A stretch of DNA of 21,270 bases from Bacteroidota bacterium. Its GTDB lineage: Bacteria; Bacteroidota; Bacteroidia; AKYH767-A; OLB10. The position numbers and the translations under genes were made by a program. Location: assembly GCA_016713925.1 (NCBI GenBank), contig JADJOH010000001.1, forward strand, positions 1 through 21,270, written 5' to 3'. The notes beneath the pieces are model-generated. The model was not told the origin of the DNA. It made no database searches and saw nothing but the letters and a program-made list of their open reading frames with translations. Below are positions 1 to 7,907 of this stretch, piece by piece (within the stretch, counting starts at the first letter, position 1; every line of letters starts with the position of its first letter).

Positions 1-1155
1 CAATTCATTTGATGGACTTTATTATACCTGATTAATTACAAAGCCAATAATGATTCCGGAGTCGTGTTACAAAAAAATGTAATAATTACAACAGGTGCCC
101 GCTTTTGATGGGCTTTACTGCGGTGCGTCATGGTAATGGAAGAGAGTGTTAGTTTACTGTTTAAAAAATGGGATGGAACAGGACAGACAGGAAATAACTT
201 AACTTATTGCTATCTGATTAATCCAAATGGAATTGATACTTCCATTAATTCAAAGTATTGGTCCATTCTTTACCACAGGTGGTGGTCATTTGATTTCAAA
301 TTTGAATGGAAGCAAATTGGTTCATATTGATTGGAGAGGGATTGATACTTTTGTTTTAGCGTTCGATCGATGTACAGGATTATTATCTTTTCCTATTACG
401 ATTCAAGCGGAACGTAGCAGAAATCCATATCCGTATTATTTTTCCAGCCGCATTTTCTCCCGATGATAGCAAGTTATACGTGATGAGTATTGCTTATTTA
501 AATCAACCCGGTCAAAATGATAAACTTGCAGTTTACGTTTGCTTTTTAGCAGTAGGATATTGCAAGCAAGCAAGTGATTGCGGTATTGCCAGAGTTATGA
601 ACTAGAGGAGCAGGTAATATGCGTTTAGCTCCTGATGATAAAATTTATGACATCGTCAGATGAAATCACTAAGTATTCCATACCCTGATTCATTATTCAC
701 TACCATCTTTTATCTCAGCGTCATAAATTATCCTGACTGCTAGGAGCTACTTGCGATTTTCAGCCATATAGTTTTACCTTGGTGGGGCAAGGACTTATTA
801 CGGTTTGCCTAATAACCCTGAATTATGAACTAGGCGCGTGGATTGGAAGTCCTTGATACATAACCGTAGGTGGTGAACATATAGTTCCAAATAATGAAGT
901 CTTCTTCCAAGCACTGGTATAATCCCGATTGGAATATGATTCCCGTAAACGCCTCCAAACTTAAAGGGAGAACGGGGAGTTTGCGGTTGTTTGTTTGATA
1001 TGGAAGGGAGGTTGGTGTACGAAGAAAATTGAGGTGATAGCGGGAGGGTATGTAACGGGAGAGATACCGATGAGTGCGGTGGCGAATGGGGTTTTTATCT
1101 GGTCAATTTAATTACTGATTCGGAAAGTGTTTCGTCTAAGTTAGTCAAATTTTGA
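1..1155 (+). CDS. T9SS type A sorting-domain secreted protein, 3' part, frame-broken
   Basis: Reading across several frames recovers the C-terminal part of a common Bacteroidota secreted protein family. Seen in order are a stretch ending RHGNGREWW (about 100-160), FDRCTGLLS (about 361-395), FSPDDSKLYV (about 455-485), RLAPDDKIY (about 620-650), YGLPNNP followed by YELGAWIGSPCDT (about 797-860), and a tail with LRLFDMEGRLVYEEK (about 980-1030), ANGVFIW and finally LITDSESVSSKLVKF before TGA at 1153-1155. The tail fits a type IX secretion system type A sorting domain, which directs export across the outer membrane and is then removed. The middle resembles the beta-propeller-like FSPDGSKLYV repeats of such proteins. 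At least six frame changes are needed, so no single open frame covers it. The start lies upstream of the window. Family is well supported; substrate and function are unknown. Confidence 0.72.
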
Positions 1156-1605
1156 TTTGAAATTTGAAAGGTTGATTTAAAGATGGATGATCGCGAGAAT
1201 TCGCGACGCAGAGTCGCAGGGAACTATCATAATAAATCATAATAATCATTAGCAATCTGCGGCCCATCAAAATAGTATTGAACATCCGGTTTTTCAAATT
1301 GAATCCGTAAATTCAAACCTCTGATTGCGACGTATGGCAATACTTTCTATTTTAAAATAATTCTATGACCGAATAATATTAATCATTTCGATGAATGCAA
1401 TTGTCGTCTCCGAAGGATTTTTCCTTTTAACCACGGGATACAGAGCACTTGGAGCTACACGGAGATTTTACTATAATAACACTGATTATGTATATTCAAA
1501 ACATTCATCATTCCGTATTCTAAGACTCATCAATTTTTATTCTAAAACATTCATCATCCCGAGGCTTCGGGACAACCACTCATTAATTCACTAATTCCTC
1601 CATGC
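1156..1605. other. 450-bp spacer, no recognisable gene
   Basis: No gene is supported here. It holds a small hairpin (TCGCGA-GAAT-TCGCGA, 1191-1206), a degenerate piece of the spacer repeat with GTGTAGCTCC / GTGCTCTGTATCCCGTGG on the minus strand (about 1425-1475), ATTCATCATTCC-like low-complexity DNA (about 1500-1560), and a palindrome-like TCCCGA-GGCT-TCGGGA at 1557-1572. The short + strand open frame at 1391-1594 has no family resemblance and overlaps these repeats. Confidence 0.6.
1557..1572. repeat. TCCCGA/TCGGGA hairpin
   Basis: Six-base arms TCCCGA and TCGGGA surround GGCT. It is one base from a perfect palindrome and resembles the perfect one at 15072-15089 (TCCCGATAGCTATCGGGA). It lies 34 bases beyond the 3' end of the methyltransferase gene, so it could serve as a terminator stem, though no T-tract follows on the minus strand. 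Confidence 0.5.
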
Positions 1606-2296
1606 TTATCCAATCAAAAACACAGGGTTTTATGTAGCTCAGTGGGGACTTTCCAGTCTTTAACTTTTAAAGTTCGGATGTGTTCATCGGGGGGTGGTGA
1701 GATCGGAGGCGAGGCAAATCCTGGTTTCACCGCTGAGATATTGAAGTAAATCGGCGAGGAGTTGGTTGTTGCGATAGGGCGTTTCTATGAAAACTGAGTT
1801 TCTTTCTTGCTTTTGCTGCTTCTTCCATGCGCTGAATTTTCTTCATGCGCTCCGCTTTATCAATCGGTAAATAGCCATGAAAGCAAAATTGTTGTCCGCT
1901 GAGTCCGGAGGCCATCAGAGCGAGTAGGAGAGGAAGGTCCTACCAAGGGCATGACTTTATATCCGTTTCGGTGGGCTTCGGCCACCACTCTGGCACCGGG
2001 ATCAGCAACACCCGGACATCCCCGCCTCACTGAGTAATCCCATCGAAATACCTGACTTCATCGGCAAGAGCAGCTCAGCCATATCCTGATCGGGTTGATG
2101 TTTATCTAATTCCTGAATAACAAGCTCTGATTGAGGAATCGTAATGCTGCAGGTTTTCAAAGGCTCTTGCTGTCTTGCCATCTTCTACAATGAAATGTTG
2201 CAGACTACGAATGATGGTGAGCGTTCCTTCAGGTAAAAAATCTTGTACATGAACTCCACCCAATGAAGATGGTATCAGATATAGTTTTGAAATCAT
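1606..2296 (-). CDS. RsmI-like SAM-dependent methyltransferase (TP_methylase), frame-broken
   Basis: Predicted S-adenosylmethionine-dependent methyltransferase of the tetrapyrrole-methylase fold, in the short RsmI-related branch common in Bacteroidota; the RsmI family methylates the 2'-O of a 16S rRNA cytidine. The N-terminus (KLYLIPSSLGG, HFIVEDGKTARAF) is in one frame from the ATG at 2296. After a break near 2158 the next frame gives SITIPQSELVIQELDKHQPDQDMAELLLPMKSGISMGLLSEAG in pieces, then the family signature GCPGVADPGARVV (about 2000-2030), then LMASGLSGQQFCFHGYLPIDKAERMKKIQ, and ETPYRNNQLLADLLQYLS near the 3' end. The last residues are KPCVFLIG before TAA at 1606-1608. About 230 residues, the usual length for this branch. 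A perfect TAnnTTTG element ends 4 nt before the ATG. The broken frames probably reflect sequence indels. The exact RNA target is not shown by sequence. Confidence 0.8.
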
Positions 2297-2300
2297 CCTG

Positions 2301-2308
2301 CAAAGGTA
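2301..2308 (-). promoter_or_regulatory. -7 promoter element TACCTTTG for the methyltransferase
   Basis: On the minus strand TACCTTTG matches the Bacteroidota -7 consensus TAnnTTTG exactly and is followed by CAGG and then the ATG. No Shine-Dalgarno is present. Transcription would begin at or within a few bases of the start codon. I see no clear -33 TTTG at the usual spacing. Confidence 0.5.
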
Positions 2309-2380
2309 TCTTTTGGAGAATAAAACCGTAGCGTTAAATCAAGATACTGATCACCAATTATTGATTACAACTTCAATGAA

Positions 2381-3636
2381 CTAACCTTTATGCAATTCAA
2401 AGACGGTAATCTCCGGTAAAATCCTACCCGCCCGGGATAGCCCAGAATCCGAGTCCGCGGTTCACGTAGAGATGCTGATGTCCTTCAGTGTATAAGCCCG
2501 CCCATTCTTTGTACACATACTGCACCGGACTCCATTTGAAAAACGGCAATTCCACTCAAACTGAAAGCCATGGGTATGTCCGGCCAGCATCAGGTGAATA
2601 TTTTTAAAATCCTTCAAGACTTCTCCTCTCCAGTGACTGGGATCATGAGAAAGCAAAATATTGAAATCGCTATAGTCGATATCCTTTGTCGCCAGGGGTA
2701 AACTCCCATACTTGGGAAAACGAAGATGCATACTGTAATTCTGCACACCAATCAGGGTTATTCGCTCTCCGTCTTTTTCAATGTGGCGATGTTCATCCAT
2801 CAGGATATCCCATCCCATCTCCTTATGCCCTTTTATCAGCGTATTCAGGTTATCCACCTTTGCCTGATCTGAATCCCAGGCAACGTAGTCACCATAGTCG
2901 TGGTTACCCAGCGTAGAATAAATTCCCTGACGTGCTTTAAGTTTTGAGAGTGCAGGTTTATGTATATTCAGTTCCTCCGATTTATTATTCACCAGATCGC
3001 CCGTAAAAAGAATGATATCTGCTTGTTGTTCGTTGATAATTCTCACCGCCTCTTCGAGGGGAGAAGTGCTAACAAAACTACCCACGTGTAAGTCTGAAAT
3101 TTGTACAATTTTATATCCCTGAAATGCTGCAGGGAGATGGGGCAACGTGAGTTTGATGTTCTTGACCTGATAATCATAGGCGCCACGCACCATTCCATAA
3201 ATCAATGACATGAACGGTAAGGAGCCGAGCACTAATCCTGTTTTGATTAAAAAATCAGATCGTGTAATGGCATTGTCAGGTATCACACCCAAGGACTCAC
3301 CGGCCTCTTTTGGCGAATTAAACATCTTCTCAAAAGCCCATCTTGCCCCTCTGAAGATATCATCTGTCAACAAAAAAGCAGAATAAAATTTTCGAGAACG
3401 TCAACACGAAAATAAAAGCACCGGAATAAGTCTTCAAAGCCTTTGGCCAAAGATCCCAATCGTAAATTCGACTAGCCAGCAAAACAACCACACAAAAGCA
3501 GTCATCGACCAGAAAGTAATGGTAGTTACTTTTGAAACATCTCCGAACTATTGCGCATAGCAAATTTGAATGCCTGAAAAACATAGAAATCTAATGCAAC
3601 AAGGATAATTATAAAGATAAGAATTCTAATGGTCAT
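2381..3636 (-). CDS. membrane-anchored metallophosphoesterase
   Basis: Predicted calcineurin-like metal-dependent phosphoesterase. The ATG at 3636 opens MTIRILIFIIILVALDFYVF, a membrane helix. A frame change near 3530 and another near 3365 join further hydrophobic segments (including GLVLGSLPFMSLIYGMVRG, about 3205-3235) to the catalytic domain. The metal-binding blocks are in order: QISDLHVGS (DxH), FTGDLVNN, LGNHDYGD, LLSHDPSHW and LAGHTHGFQF. Near 2540 the frame breaks; the other frames continue as GHQHLYVNRGLGFWAIP and end PEITVFELHKG with TAG at 2381-2383, a normal end for this family. Total about 415 residues, usual for the Bacteroidota membrane-anchored type. The catalytic domain is expected outside the cytoplasmic membrane. 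Substrate unknown; UDP-diacylglucosamine pyrophosphatase-like or phospholipid roles are possible in the family. Confidence 0.88.
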
Positions 3637-3646
3637 AGTGATGGAA

Positions 3647-3654
3647 CAAACTTA
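3647..3654 (-). promoter_or_regulatory. -7 promoter element TAAGTTTG for the phosphoesterase
   Basis: A perfect TAnnTTTG on the minus strand, 10 nt before the ATG at 3636. It would place transcription start about 3-6 nt before the start codon. No TTTG is visible 19-21 nt further upstream. Confidence 0.45.
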
Positions 3655-3683
3655 TAGTGATATTGTTATTTTTCTAGCTGCCA

Positions 3684-3711
3684 GCTACCGGCTACCGGCT
3701 ACCGGCTACCG
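3684..3711. repeat. four tandem copies of GCTACCG
   Basis: GCTACCG is repeated four times without interruption, followed by a partial GCTGC. It starts the repeat-rich spacer between the phosphoesterase promoter and pdxH. Confidence 0.8.
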
Positions 3712-3740
3712 GCTGCTTGCTTCTGTGCTGACAAATGGTG

Positions 3741-3789
3741 CAACTTTAAACTTTGAACCTTGAACCTTGAACTTTAAACCTTGAACTTA
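3741..3789. repeat. degenerate heptamer array (ACCTTGA/ACTTTGA/ACTTTAA)
   Basis: Seven consecutive 7-bp units of the form ACYTTRA: ACTTTAA, ACTTTGA, ACCTTGA, ACCTTGA, ACTTTAA, ACCTTGA, ACTTAAT. The same motif appears on the opposite strand at about 15157-15222. Confidence 0.75.
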
Positions 3790-3809
3790 ATCTCGTCAGC
3801 ACAAGGCTT

Positions 3810-3847
3810 ACGAGATCACATCGCCCGTGGTCACTTGGCGAGTGAAA
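3810..3847 (-). repeat. dispersed spacer repeat, copy A (inverted relative to copy B)
   Basis: This 38-base segment read on the minus strand matches 15033-15070 on the plus strand with two mismatches (core CGTGACCACGGGCGATGTGATC in copy B form, with A for C at one site in this copy). The neighbouring heptamer arrays are also shared, so the two loci are copies of one composite intergenic element. Confidence 0.85.
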
Positions 3848-3893
3848 CCTTAAAATCAGACGATTCAGTTCGATTAATATTTAAATTAACATC

Positions 3894-4539
3894 CTAAGGT
3901 GCTAATCTAAACACCATCCAACCCGTCGGACTATCTTCATAGAGGAAGCGATCATGGAGGCGGTTGGGACGACCTTGCCAAAACTCGATACGATCAGGAA
4001 GGACTATGTATCCTCCCCAATGTGCAGGGCGGGGGATGTCTTTTCCCTCGTATTGTTTCTCTAATTGGGTTATATTTTCTTCTATCACTTCCCGATTCTT
4101 TATCACGGAACTTTGCGCAGAAGCCCATGCTCCGATCTGACTTTCTCTTGGGCGGCTGGCGAAGTAGGCATCACTTTCTTCCGGACTCACTTTCTCAATA
4201 CGTCCTTCAATTCTAACCTGCCTTGCCTGTAAGGTCCAGAAGAAATTAAGGCTGACAAAGGGCGACTCCGCCATTTCCTTTCCCTTCCGGCTATCGTAAT
4301 TGGTGTAAAAACGAACCTCGCTTATCTACTCCTTTCAATAGAACAATTCTGGAAGAAGGTCTGCCTTCATTTACCGTGCTAAGGTCCACCGCATTAGGTT
4401 CAGATACACCGGCTGCTATGGCTTCCTTCATCCAGGCTTCGAATTGATCTAAAGGGTTCTCCAGCAGGTGATTCTCACTTAAGATACCCTTATCGTATTG
4501 TATACGAGATCCTTGCAAATATTCGTTCAGATGCTGCAT
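3894..4539 (-). CDS. pdxH: pyridoxamine/pyridoxine 5'-phosphate oxidase
   Basis: Predicted FMN-dependent cytosolic oxidase that converts pyridoxine or pyridoxamine 5'-phosphate to pyridoxal 5'-phosphate. The N-terminal part MQHLNEYLQGSRIQYDKGIL is followed by NPLDQFEAWMKEA, EPNAVDLSTV and GRPSSRIVLLKGVDKRG. A frame break near 4310 (a short T run appears under-called by about two bases) leads to YTNYDSRKGKEMAESPFVSLNFFW, RQVRIEGRIEKVS, ESDAYFASRPRESQIGAWAS and the C-terminal FWQGRPNRLHDRFLYE and GWMVFRLAP, all standard for the family. Total about 215 residues, the normal length. I start at 4539, not at the longer in-frame ATG at 4569, because a TAnnTTTG element lies at 4546-4553, between the two. 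Divergent from the yqgE-like gene. Confidence 0.93.
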
Positions 4540-4545
4540 AGGGCT

Positions 4546-4553
4546 CAAAGTTA
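4546..4553 (-). promoter_or_regulatory. -7 promoter element TAACTTTG for pdxH
   Basis: A perfect TAnnTTTG on the minus strand ends 6 nt before the ATG at 4539. It supports the shorter pdxH start and a very short leader. A TTTTG lies 13 bases further upstream, closer than the usual -33 spacing. Confidence 0.5.
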
Positions 4554-4734
4554 GGTGTAAAATCAACAAAATAAATTGTAAGGTTCATTATCAACATGAT
4601 CCAATTTTATAGGGCTTTTGGATCTTTTTTTACAAACCGTTGGCGTTTGACTTCCGTATCAATGTAAGGCTGGCATACTTTTGGACTTTGCTACAGATAG
4701 TAAAAACTTGATTCAAATCCGACAGATTATAAGA

Positions 4735-4741
4735 AGGAGAG
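4735..4741 (+). promoter_or_regulatory. ribosome binding site of the yqgE-like gene
   Basis: AAGGAGA lies about 7 nt before the ATG at 4749. It is the one clear Shine-Dalgarno in the window and stands out because most genes here lack one. Confidence 0.65.
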
Positions 4742-4748
4742 ATCAGCA

Positions 4749-5339
4749 ATGAGCGATAAACAATTAAAAAAAGAGGTTATGAAAAAGTTATCTAAACCGG
4801 TCCAGGGCAGCCTCCTTATCTCGGAGCCTTTTTTGGTCGACTCTTATTTTAAACGCGCAGTAGTATTACTCAGCGAACATGACGATAAAGGAACGCTGGG
4901 GTTCATTCTAAATAAACCAACAGATGTCACTTTAAACGAAGCGGTAGATGATTTCCCTGAGTTTCGAGTACCTCTCTATTTTGGAGGTCCCGTTGAACCC
5001 GATACCCTCTTCTATATCCATACAGTAGGTCACTTGCTGGAAGGATCAAAAGAAATATTGAATGGAATTTTCTGGGGAGGTGATTATGAACAATTGAAAT
5101 TCTTAATCGACACCAAACAAATCCGTCCTAATCAAATAAGATTCTATGCCGGCTATTCGGGCTGGGAACCCAAACAACTGGACCATGAGTTAAAAGAAAA
5201 ATCATGGCTGGTCTTTAAAGGAAGTAAACAATTCACCTTCGCCGATGATCCTCGCTCTTTATGGAGTCAGGTGCTCCGAAGTATGGGCAATGAATACGCC
5301 ATACTCGCGAACTTTCCGGAGGATCCGAATCTGAATTAA
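4749..5339 (+). CDS. YqgE/AlgH family protein (UPF0301/DUF179)
   Basis: Intact 196-residue frame. Family markers are GSLLISEPFL (about 20-29), FKRAVVLLSEH, GTLGFILNKPT (about 49-59), VPLYFGGPVEPDTLFYIHT, IFWGGDYEQLKFLI and RFYAGYSGWEPKQLDHEL, with a C-terminal SLWSQVLRSMGNEYAILANFPEDP. YqgE/AlgH proteins are widespread and cytosolic; AlgH has been linked to alginate regulation in Pseudomonas, but the molecular function is not established. Unusually for this window the gene has a good ribosome binding site, AGAAGGAGAGA about 9 nt before the ATG, and it is followed by an intrinsic terminator, so it seems to be a single-gene unit. Divergent from pdxH. Confidence 0.93.
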   Translation: MSDKQLKKEVMKKLSKPVQGSLLISEPFLVDSYFKRAVVLLSEHDDKGTLGFILNKPTDVTLNEAVDDFPEFRVPLYFGGPVEPDTLFYIHTVGHLLEGSKEILNGIFWGGDYEQLKFLIDTKQIRPNQIRFYAGYSGWEPKQLDHELKEKSWLVFKGSKQFTFADDPRSLWSQVLRSMGNEYAILANFPEDPNLN

Positions 5340-5365
5340 AAAAATTTTTGAATTGGGTTAACGAT

Positions 5366-5397
5366 AAAGGAGGGCCGGGGGGTTCTCCTTTTTTTTA
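5366..5397 (+). terminator. intrinsic terminator after the yqgE-like gene
   Basis: Arms AAAGGAG (5366-5372) and CTCCTTT (5385-5391) pair fully, with two more G-T wobbles, around a G-rich loop. A run of eight or more T follows. It starts 26 bases after the stop codon. Confidence 0.8.
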
Positions 5398-5436
5398 TAA
5401 TGCTTTTCGTAAGGTGAAACTTTATCGAGGGGGGGA

Positions 5437-5542
5437 TTACGAATGTACGAATGATTACGAAAATACGAAATACGAATTAACGAATACGCGAATTGACGAA
5501 TGTACGAATTGACGAAATTACGAATTGACGAATGTACGAATT
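5437..5542. repeat. ACGA-containing short tandem repeat array
   Basis: About 13 units, mostly 8 bp, ending in ACGA (ATTGACGA, ATGTACGA, ATTAACGA, AATTACGA and similar). The second half is the most regular, with ATTGACGA alternating with ATGTACGA. The array fills the spacer between the terminator and selU. The remaining bases to 5646 carry a degenerate ATCCGTGAAAATCCG / CTCCGTGTTCC segment typical of this type of spacer and the selU promoter. Confidence 0.7.
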
Positions 5543-5634
5543 GGTTACAGAGAGCATCCGTGAAAATCCGTTCAATCTGTGTAGGCCTCCAGGACTCCGT
5601 GTTCCCCCTTGGGAGTTTTGTTATGACGAATGGT

Positions 5635-5642
5635 TAGTTTTG
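5635..5642 (+). promoter_or_regulatory. -7 promoter element TAGTTTTG for selU-selD
   Basis: A perfect TAnnTTTG ends 4 nt before the ATG at 5647. A TTTG at 5617-5620 and a TTG at 5609-5611 lie upstream, one nearer and one farther than the usual 19-21 nt. No Shine-Dalgarno is visible, so the message is probably leaderless. Confidence 0.5.
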
Positions 5643-5646
5643 CAGT

Positions 5647-6690
5647 ATGCAGGTGCAAGTACTACCGATAAATGATTTTTTGTTGCAAATGGGTTTGAAG
5701 AAACCATTGCTCCTTGATACCAGGAGTGAAAAGGAATTTGAAAAGGCTCATCTTCCGGGTGCTATTTCGTTGCCCTTGCTTAACAATGAACAACGGCATA
5801 TTATCGGTACCGTGTATAAGAAAGAAGGGCGTCAGGCGGCAGTGCTGAAAGGCTTTGAATTGGTGGGTCCGGAGTTTCATGGGAAAATCAAGTTTGTTTT
5901 AAAAGAAGCAAAAGACAGACAGGTGTTTCTGTACTGTTGGAGAGGAGGAATGCGCAGTAATATCATGGCCTGGCTGTTAAAAATGGCAGGACTGAAAGTG
6001 GTCTTGCTTGAAGGTGGGTATAAGTCATTTCGACATTGGATCATTGAACAACTCAATCGACCATTGAAAATATTGATTCTCGGTGGGAAAACAGGAAGTG
6101 GAAAAACAGATCTCCTGAAAATGATGCGCAGTCGTGGTGAACAAACCATTGACCTGGAACAATTGGCATCTCACAAGGGCTCTGCTTTTGGCCTATTGGG
6201 CATGCCTCCTCAGCCCATGCAGGAACATTTTGAAAACTTATTGGGGATGGAGATGCATCTCATGAATGAAACAGAAATAGTATGGTTGGAGAACGAAAGT
6301 CGGGGCATCGGAAAACTGATTATCCCTAACACGTTGTTTGAAAGAATGCGATTAGCCAAAGTAGTAGAGCTGGAGGTGAGTCACCGTGAACGTATGGATA
6401 GAATTCTCAAAGAATACTGTATTTTTCCGAAAGAATCTCTGGCTGAACATACCCGCAGAATTGAACGTCGTCTCGGTGGTCAGCATATGAAAGCTGCATT
6501 GGCATTTCTGGAGGAAGATCAGATGGAGAAATGGCTGGAGATTATTTTAGGTTATTACGATAAAACCTATGCATTCAGCAATGAAAAACGTGATCAGAGT
6601 CAGATCCATTCCTTGTCGTTTAGCTGGAATGAAGTGGAGTCCGGTCTGAATAACATCATTCAATCTAAAAATAAATTCCAGGCCATTTGA
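5647..6690 (+). CDS. mnmH: tRNA 2-selenouridine synthase
   Basis: Intact 347-residue frame of SelU (MnmH, YbbB). The enzyme replaces sulfur by selenium in 2-thiouridine at the wobble position of tRNAs for Lys, Glu and Gln, through a geranylated intermediate, using selenophosphate. The N-terminal rhodanese domain shows LLLDTRSEKEFEKAHLPGA (about 21-39) and the catalytic loop YCWRGGMRS with Cys97. The C-terminal P-loop domain has GGKTGSGKT at 146-154, IDLEQLASHKGSAFG, and WLENESRGIG. Length is normal. selD starts 45 bases downstream on the same strand, which supplies the selenium donor, so the two genes very probably form an operon. I start at 5647 because of the adjacent promoter element and the normal N-terminus. 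Confidence 0.96.
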   Translation: MQVQVLPINDFLLQMGLKKPLLLDTRSEKEFEKAHLPGAISLPLLNNEQRHIIGTVYKKEGRQAAVLKGFELVGPEFHGKIKFVLKEAKDRQVFLYCWRGGMRSNIMAWLLKMAGLKVVLLEGGYKSFRHWIIEQLNRPLKILILGGKTGSGKTDLLKMMRSRGEQTIDLEQLASHKGSAFGLLGMPPQPMQEHFENLLGMEMHLMNETEIVWLENESRGIGKLIIPNTLFERMRLAKVVELEVSHRERMDRILKEYCIFPKESLAEHTRRIERRLGGQHMKAALAFLEEDQMEKWLEIILGYYDKTYAFSNEKRDQSQIHSLSFSWNEVESGLNNIIQSKNKFQAI

Positions 6691-6735
6691 CTTTTTCACT
6701 ACAATCTTAAAATTAAACCTTGAAAATAAATTGAA

Positions 6736-7782
6736 ATGTCAGAAACAGTGAAGTTGACGCAGTTCAGTCACGGCTATGGTTGCGGATGTAAAATAGCTCC
6801 TGCAGTACTGGATGAAATTTTAAAAGGAAATGAAACAACTACCTCTTTTCCCGGATTGCTGGTGGGCAATGATAGTCGCGACGATGCAGCAGTTCTTGAA
6901 ATAGGTAATGGTCTGGCTTTAGTCAGCACAACAGATTTCTTTATGCCTATTGTTGATGACCCCTTCGAATTCGGTCGCATTGCAGCAACCAATGCGATCT
7001 CTGATATCTATGCAATGGGAGGGAAGCCGAACCTGGCCATTGCTATTTTAGGCTGGCCGGTGGATAAACTTTCTCCGGAAATTGCCGGTCGTGTAGTGGC
7101 AGGAGGCAGATCAGTTTGTGAAGATGCAGGTATCCCTCTGGCAGGTGGACATAGTATTGATAGTCCGGAACCCATTTTTGGTTTAGCCGTGAACGGGATA
7201 GTACATACCGATAAATTACTCCGTAACGATACAGCACAACAGGGAGACATCCTTTTCCTCACCAAACCATTGGGAGTAGGTATCATCACCACTGCGGAAA
7301 AGATGGGGAAGGCCGGTGCAGCCGATGTAAAAGCTGCCATAAGGTCCATGACAACATTGAACAGAATAGGAGAGCGTCTGGGCGAGATTACGGGGGTGCA
7401 TGCCGTTACAGATGTCACCGGTTTCGGGTTATTCGGACACTTGCTGGAGATGGCCAGAGGAAGCGGACTAGCAGCGGAACTTAACATTAAAGCCATTCCT
7501 GAAATTCCGGGACTGGATATTTATATGGATCAATTTACCATACCTGCTATCACCTACAGAAACTGGAACAGTTACGGACATCTCATTCAAGAAATCGGTG
7601 CCCGGGAATTGCATCTCGGCTGCGACCCTCAAACCAGCGGTGGATTACTCATTGCTATCGCAGAAAGTCAGGTCGATGAATTGATAAGACTGATGAAAGA
7701 ATATAAAATTCCAGAGACCTGTATGCAGCCCATTGGAAGAATGATCACCCAATCCGGTGAAAAGTGGGTAGAGATTGTGTAA
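6736..7782 (+). CDS. selD: selenide, water dikinase (selenophosphate synthetase)
   Basis: Intact 348-residue cytosolic enzyme that makes selenophosphate, AMP and phosphate from selenide, ATP and water. The N-terminal loop HGYGCGCK carries the catalytic Cys16 (codon TGC) and Lys19, matching Cys17 and Lys20 of E. coli SelD, so this is the cysteine form and not a selenoprotein. Other family blocks are DDAAVLEIGNG (about 50-60), STTDFFMPIVDDPFEFGRIAATNA, SDIYAMGGKP, GGHSIDSPEP, DVTGFGLFGH and DPQTSGGLL. It follows mnmH by 45 bases without a promoter or ribosome binding site that I can see. With mnmH as the only partner here, the likely use of selenium is tRNA selenouridine; selA, selB and tRNA-Sec are not in the window. 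Confidence 0.97.
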   Translation: MSETVKLTQFSHGYGCGCKIAPAVLDEILKGNETTTSFPGLLVGNDSRDDAAVLEIGNGLALVSTTDFFMPIVDDPFEFGRIAATNAISDIYAMGGKPNLAIAILGWPVDKLSPEIAGRVVAGGRSVCEDAGIPLAGGHSIDSPEPIFGLAVNGIVHTDKLLRNDTAQQGDILFLTKPLGVGIITTAEKMGKAGAADVKAAIRSMTTLNRIGERLGEITGVHAVTDVTGFGLFGHLLEMARGSGLAAELNIKAIPEIPGLDIYMDQFTIPAITYRNWNSYGHLIQEIGARELHLGCDPQTSGGLLIAIAESQVDELIRLMKEYKIPETCMQPIGRMITQSGEKWVEIV

Positions 7783-7897
7783 TTCAATTTTCTCGCAAAT
7801 CGTCCTTTGGTACCTTTCGCATTTCGACCTCTACTTCATAAACTTCCTTCGAAGACTATACTATTTTCAATGCATTAAAAAATTTTAGCGAACCTGC

Positions 7898-7907
7898 CTG
7901 CCGGCAG
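7898..7907. repeat. left target-site duplication of the IS4 element
   Basis: CTGCCGGCAG, identical to 9364-9373 on the other side of the element. The duplicated sequence is itself a perfect palindrome. Rejoining the flanks gives the 20-bp palindrome CCTGCCTGCCGGCAGGCAGG as the original target. Confidence 0.85.

Noticed and set aside
1240..1345. Minus-strand peptide VAIRGLNLRIQFEKPDVQYYFDGPQ
   Set aside because: Protein-like composition, but it has no start, is under 40 residues, and I know of no family for it.
5340..5646. Riboswitch or selenium-responsive leader ahead of selU
   Set aside because: The stretch is a terminator plus short repeats, and the promoter lies 4 nt before the ATG, leaving no room for a leader RNA.
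6781..6792. Selenocysteine in SelD
   Set aside because: The catalytic position is coded by TGC, not TGA.
7008..7496. Long open frame on the minus strand inside selD (and shorter ones at 7043-7237, 7216-7401, 6774-6992)
   Set aside because: They are antisense shadows of a strongly conserved intact selD, rich in Pro, Ser and Ala without family motifs.
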